This document shows, piece after piece, positions 5,049 to 7,152 of a stretch of DNA of 7,152 nucleotides. Origin of the DNA: Candidatus Zixiibacteriota bacterium (GTDB taxonomy: Bacteria; Zixibacteria; MSB-5A5; WJJR01). Location of the stretch: NCBI GenBank assembly GCA_014729565.1, contig WJJR01000302.1, positions 1 to 7,152 of the forward strand, in the 5' to 3' direction. Under the pieces are notes generated by a model. The model made no database searches, was not told the origin of the DNA, and saw only the letters and a list, made by a program, of their open reading frames with translations. How positions within the stretch are numbered: the stretch's first letter is position 1; each line of letters opens with the position of its first letter. The position numbers and the translations under genes were made by a program.

Positions 5049-6134
5049 ATGATGAAAACGATGATACGGACCGTTATTCAAATCACCATGAGTGTTGTGG
5101 TGCTGGTGGCCGTTTTGGGTTGTGATGATGATGGTCCTGTCGAACCTGGGGATGTCCGGTACAACATTTACATCGCCGCGCTGGATTGGGTCGACGGCAA
5201 CGCCACCGATCCGCTCTATATCATTGATGCCGACAGCATGGTGGTAATCGACTCAATTCCCCGAATCGGCTCGCTCCATGACATGGAGGTTTCACCGGAC
5301 GGCCGGTGGCTTTACACCTTCGTACACCGGGGAAGTGTCAGTGGGTGCCCAAATGACAGTCTGCGCAGGATCGACATCAAGAACAAGCGAGTTGATTGGG
5401 CGATTCCGAGTGGGCTCGATACTCGCATCCAACTTCTGGACGGAGGAAGCAAGATCCTTCGCCGTTGGTCACGCCACTCCATCTGTCCTGCGGGCGAAGA
5501 GCTTCTGGACGCCACTACGGGAGAGTTGCTTCGTGTGCTCCCGGACTCCCTTCTGTACCAAGAGGGCCCGATCAATGGAACAGAGGTGGCCGCAATCATT
5601 GGCGACCCCCTCGGAGCGCGAATTGTGGCTGTTGATGTTGAAACGGACGTGATTCGCGGACGCATCGTCCCCAAACTCCCTTCAGGACAAAAGCTCTTCC
5701 CCAGCTTTGCGGAGTTGCATCCCGATGGGGAAACAGTTCTGGCAATTGCGGGGTTGACCACAGACCTCGCCTGGGGGATGGTTGGCAATCTGCGCACCGG
5801 TGAGTGGCTGCTGACCGAACGCATCTATGACGTGAACAGCGCAGGTACGATCAGCACTGACGGCGCCCTGGCCCTGATTAGCGACATGAACAGTGGTCTA
5901 TCGGTGTTCGAACTGGATTCGTTGATCTATCGAGGGAGAGTGTCGATTCCGGGTGGGCAAGTGGAGTTTGTCGGTGACACAAAGTCGGCGATCATGTGTG
6001 GACGTGGTGATTATTTTCATGCGACCCATCCCGTGGTGCGAGTGGATGTTAATCAACTGGAACCGACTCACGCGGTCGAGCTACCGCTCCCCAGTCCACT
6101 GCTTGGGGCGATGACGGTGGGCCGGAGACCCTAG
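5049..6134 (+). CDS. Beta-propeller-like lipoprotein
   Basis: 361 aa. The frame is open upstream to 4962, but ATG 5049-5051 is chosen because AAGGGA sits about 5 nt before it and a lipoprotein signal begins there: MMKTMIRT, hydrophobic core VVVLVAVLG, lipidated C25 (V-L-G-C). Asp at +2 and +3 would mean inner-membrane retention by the enterobacterial Lol rule, which may not apply here. The mature part has repeated blade-like units with SPDG (82-85), HPDG (224-227) and STDG (269-272), each followed by a hydrophobic strand, plus LYIIDADSMVVIDSIP and LLDATTGELLRVLP segments. This is the style of YVTN/WD-like propellers that bind proteins or ligands at the envelope. No enzymatic residues are evident. 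It has relatives on both sides (decayed at 4060-4335, partial at 6828-7152). The short exported gene at 6242 follows by ~107 bp and may be co-transcribed. Confidence 0.85.
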   Translation: MMKTMIRTVIQITMSVVVLVAVLGCDDDGPVEPGDVRYNIYIAALDWVDGNATDPLYIIDADSMVVIDSIPRIGSLHDMEVSPDGRWLYTFVHRGSVSGCPNDSLRRIDIKNKRVDWAIPSGLDTRIQLLDGGSKILRRWSRHSICPAGEELLDATTGELLRVLPDSLLYQEGPINGTEVAAIIGDPLGARIVAVDVETDVIRGRIVPKLPSGQKLFPSFAELHPDGETVLAIAGLTTDLAWGMVGNLRTGEWLLTERIYDVNSAGTISTDGALALISDMNSGLSVFELDSLIYRGRVSIPGGQVEFVGDTKSAIMCGRGDYFHATHPVVRVDVNQLEPTHAVELPLPSPLLGAMTVGRRP

Positions 6135-6227
6135 TCGATGGCGCGTTGCCGAACGGGACCCCTCCATGCTCTAGGCGCGTGTTGATGCTTGTCGGAGTTC
6201 GGGTTCAATAGGGGGGCACTTCTCATT

Positions 6228-6233
6228 GGAGGG
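6228..6233 (+). promoter_or_regulatory. Ribosome binding site GGAGGG of the 123-aa exported protein
   Basis: GGAGGG lies 8 nt before ATG 6242-6244. This strong signal supports both the start and the reality of the gene. Confidence 0.6.
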
Positions 6234-6241
6234 ACTACCTA

Positions 6242-6613
6242 ATGAAGAATACTGCAATAGTAGTGCTGTGTGCTGCGGCGTTGGTCTCCGTGTCGAGTGG
6301 GCCAGCTGCTGCGAATGAGTTCTTCTACGATTTGGATTCCACCTGGTATGTGACGCCATCTTCTGATGCAGTTGCAGTCCAGTTTGTCGCCGATTCGTTT
6401 CAGGCAGATCCCCAGCTATCTCAGTTTTACACGAACCATTCCTGTATTGACGATACCGGCACAGTCCAATACTTGCATCGGGATTTTCTGGTCTTCACTC
6501 TGACGTTCGAATGTGGCTATGCCGCCCGGTGCCCCGCAGTTCTACTGTGGGAGACTTGGGTCGCCCCGCGGAACGTCACGCTTTGTGGGAAGAAAGGAGG
6601 TGTTCGTATGTAA
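6242..6613 (+). CDS. Exported protein of unknown function, probably C-terminally altered
   Basis: 123 aa with a clear Sec signal peptide: MKNT, hydrophobic AIVVLCAAALVSVS, cleavage after AAA at residue 24. The mature start, NEFFYDLDSTWYVTPSSDAVAVQF, is beta-rich and recalls the N-terminal prodomains of secreted subtilisin-like proteases, but no catalytic domain follows. That likeness is only an impression. The frame then runs through a copy of the palindromic repeat (6533-6551, read as CPAVLLWE) and ends in GKKGGVRM inside the duplicated leader block. The last ~35 residues therefore look like translated repeat DNA, so the gene may be the 5' end of a longer gene truncated by rearrangement. It sits between two propeller lipoproteins. 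Five cysteines in the mature part suggest disulfides if it folds. No family is recognised. Confidence 0.6.
   Translation: MKNTAIVVLCAAALVSVSSGPAAANEFFYDLDSTWYVTPSSDAVAVQFVADSFQADPQLSQFYTNHSCIDDTGTVQYLHRDFLVFTLTFECGYAARCPAVLLWETWVAPRNVTLCGKKGGVRM
6533..6551. repeat. Tight palindrome, third copy, inside the 123-aa exported ORF
   Basis: CCCGCAGT-TCT-ACTGTGGG has an 8-bp stem with one G-T wobble. The lead CCCGGTGCC and the arms match the copies at 4455-4471 and 3716/3842. Its position near the 3' end of the ORF marks where the protein-like sequence probably stops being original. Confidence 0.55.
6593..6613 (+). promoter_or_regulatory. Perfect Shine-Dalgarno followed by ATG-TAA (start-stop element), copy B
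   Basis: AAAGGAGGT (6593-6601), then ATG 6608-6610, then TAA. Here the ATG is also the last codon of the 123-aa ORF. The stop differs from copy A (TAG), but the start-stop arrangement is kept. Confidence 0.4.
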
Positions 6614-6649
6614 GTACGATAGATGATTATCCGGAATGAGAGCCTTGAG

Positions 6650-6669
6650 CACGGATTGGGCCATCCGTG
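6650..6669 (+). promoter_or_regulatory. Conserved leader hairpin, copy B
   Basis: CACGGAT / ATCCGTG is a perfect 7-bp stem with loop TGGGCC. One A-to-T change relative to copy A removes the bulge and re-registers the pairing. It lies 45 nt before the vestigial ATG at 6715. Confidence 0.4.
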
Positions 6670-6714
6670 AGCGGGAGATTGACACGTGCCTACCGCCTCG
6701 AACAGGGGACAGCG

Positions 6715-6786
6715 ATGATTAGAGCGATGATGCGCAACTCATTTGACTACCGGTACCCGAACCGATGCTGGCAATACGGATGGTGA
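6715..6786 (+). pseudogene. Vestigial lipoprotein start, 23 codons
   Basis: ATG 6715 follows a good AGGGGACAGCG leader that matches the real lipoprotein start at 5049. MIRAMMRN resembles MMKTMIRT. The frame then turns polar (SFDYRYPNRCWQYGW), lacks a hydrophobic core or lipobox, and stops at TGA 6784-6786. It is best read as the remnant of a copied lipoprotein 5' end. The next real lipoprotein starts downstream in another frame. Confidence 0.5.
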
Positions 6787-6827
6787 GCCGGAGGCCGCGT
6801 GCAAGAGAACACGAAGGGAGTGAGCCA

Positions 6828-7152
6828 GTGTCCCGAGAGTCAAATTCAGTGTCGAGACCACGCTCGAGGTTGGGCGGAATTAGAAAGGCCATAGGGACGA
6901 TCGCGGTTATTGCCATTGCGTTGATGCCCGGTTGCAGCGACAGCGTGAAGCAACCTGTGGAAACGAAGGAAGTGATGCACCTCGGCGCATGGCTCCTATC
7001 CGCCAATCCCCAAGAGTATCGCGTCTACACATTTGACGCTTGCACCTTTGAACTCAGTGACTCGTTGATTGTCGAGAGCCAGCCCATGGAAATGGTCGCT
7101 TCTCCGGACGGCGAATGGCTGTATGTTCAGGGGACAGACCTGCGGAAGATCA
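6828..7152 (+). CDS. Beta-propeller-like lipoprotein, 3' end beyond the window
   Basis: 108 codons are visible and the gene is cut by the window edge. The GTG start at 6828 is chosen because AAGGGAG (6814-6820) lies 7 nt before it. In-frame ATGs at 6765 and 6780 lack such a signal. A long basic n-region (~23 residues, SRPRSRLGGIRK) leads to the core AIGTIAVIAIALM and lipidated C36 (M-P-G-C), followed by Ser-Asp-Ser. The mature part contains EMVASPDGEWLYVQ and then DLRKI, which parallels DMEVSPDGRWLYTF and SLRRIDIK of the intact lipoprotein at 5049. The two are therefore paralogues or share the propeller fold. It probably acts at the envelope, and its function is unknown. The leader block upstream belongs to the vestigial start at 6715, so this gene seems to have been joined secondarily to it. 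Confidence 0.75.
   Translation, partial: MSRESNSVSRPRSRLGGIRKAIGTIAVIAIALMPGCSDSVKQPVETKEVMHLGAWLLSANPQEYRVYTFDACTFELSDSLIVESQPMEMVASPDGEWLYVQGTDLRKI

Larger units (their letters stand above)
4920..5069 (+). repeat. Duplicated lipoprotein leader block, copy A
   Basis: This block corresponds to 6585-6735. The first 86 nt of each copy align without a gap, with about 13 differences by hand count (~85% identity), eight of them clustered within 16 nt. The alignment continues past one single-base indel to the lipoprotein ATG and its first codons. In order, both copies contain a perfect Shine-Dalgarno followed by ATG-stop, a GATAGATGATT-type segment, a hairpin, and a purine-rich ribosome binding site before ATGAT. 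Upstream of the block, R-x-V-T-x-x-GKKGGVRM-stop can be read in the same frame in both copies. Confidence 0.75.
6585..6735 (+). repeat. Duplicated lipoprotein leader block, copy B
   Basis: This is the counterpart of 4920-5069, with the same order of elements. After ATG 6715 the similarity fades within about 8 codons, so the lipoprotein that once followed has been lost or replaced. Confidence 0.75.

Noticed and set aside
4393..5049. 218-codon open frame on the minus strand
   Set aside because: It runs antisense across the 52-aa exported ORF, palindromes, the leader block and the lipoprotein ribosome binding site. Its translation has no domain pattern and an odd Ser/Thr/Arg/Pro composition.
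1..7152. CRISPR arrays, tRNA or rRNA genes, transposases
   Set aside because: No regularly spaced direct repeats, no cloverleaf with a CCA-compatible acceptor stem, and no transposase or integrase motifs were found on either strand.

Overview
The window looks chromosomal, from a moderately GC-rich Gram-negative-type bacterium. It carries Sec signal peptides, lipobox lipoproteins, a TlpA-like thioredoxin-fold protein and a cohesin-like secreted protein. That mix, with beta-propeller lipoproteins and dispersed palindromes, recalls environmental FCB-type or candidate-phylum genomes such as Zixibacteria. This is an impression only, as no rRNA or marker gene is present.

Left half (17-3640, minus strand): a compact cluster, read right to left. 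A DEDDh exonuclease with a C-terminal WYL-like domain overlaps a GNAT acetyltransferase by 4 bp (ATGA). The acetyltransferase overlaps a secreted TPR/thioredoxin-fold protein by 8 bp. After a 120 bp gap comes a small secreted protein with a probable cohesin-like beta-sandwich. The first three are very probably one transcription unit, although their functions (nucleic acid processing, acyl transfer, envelope protein) are not obviously one pathway.

Middle (3641-4060): no gene. It holds a 9-bp inverted repeat (3716-3724/3842-3850) enclosing a REP-like element that can fold as a three-way junction (3756-3809).

Right half (4060-7152, plus strand): an apparently repeating module of a beta-propeller lipoprotein followed by a short exported protein. 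It reads: decayed C-terminus of a propeller lipoprotein (4060-4335), a 52-codon signal-peptide ORF (4369-4527), a hairpin-rich spacer, an intact 361-aa propeller lipoprotein (5049-6134), a 123-aa exported protein (6242-6613), a vestigial lipoprotein start (6715-6786), and the 5' part of another propeller lipoprotein (6828 to the window end). A ~150 bp block before the intact lipoprotein (4920-5069) is duplicated at 6585-6735. In its first 86 nt the two copies are about 85% identical by hand count, without indels. Both copies keep a perfect Shine-Dalgarno followed by ATG-stop, and a hairpin just upstream of the lipoprotein start.

The least ordinary features are this decaying array with its duplicated leader, the exonuclease-WYL fusion, and the thioredoxin fold whose CxxC is replaced by SHPS. 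No complete, demonstrable new system is visible. The array is cut by the right edge, so its real extent is unknown.
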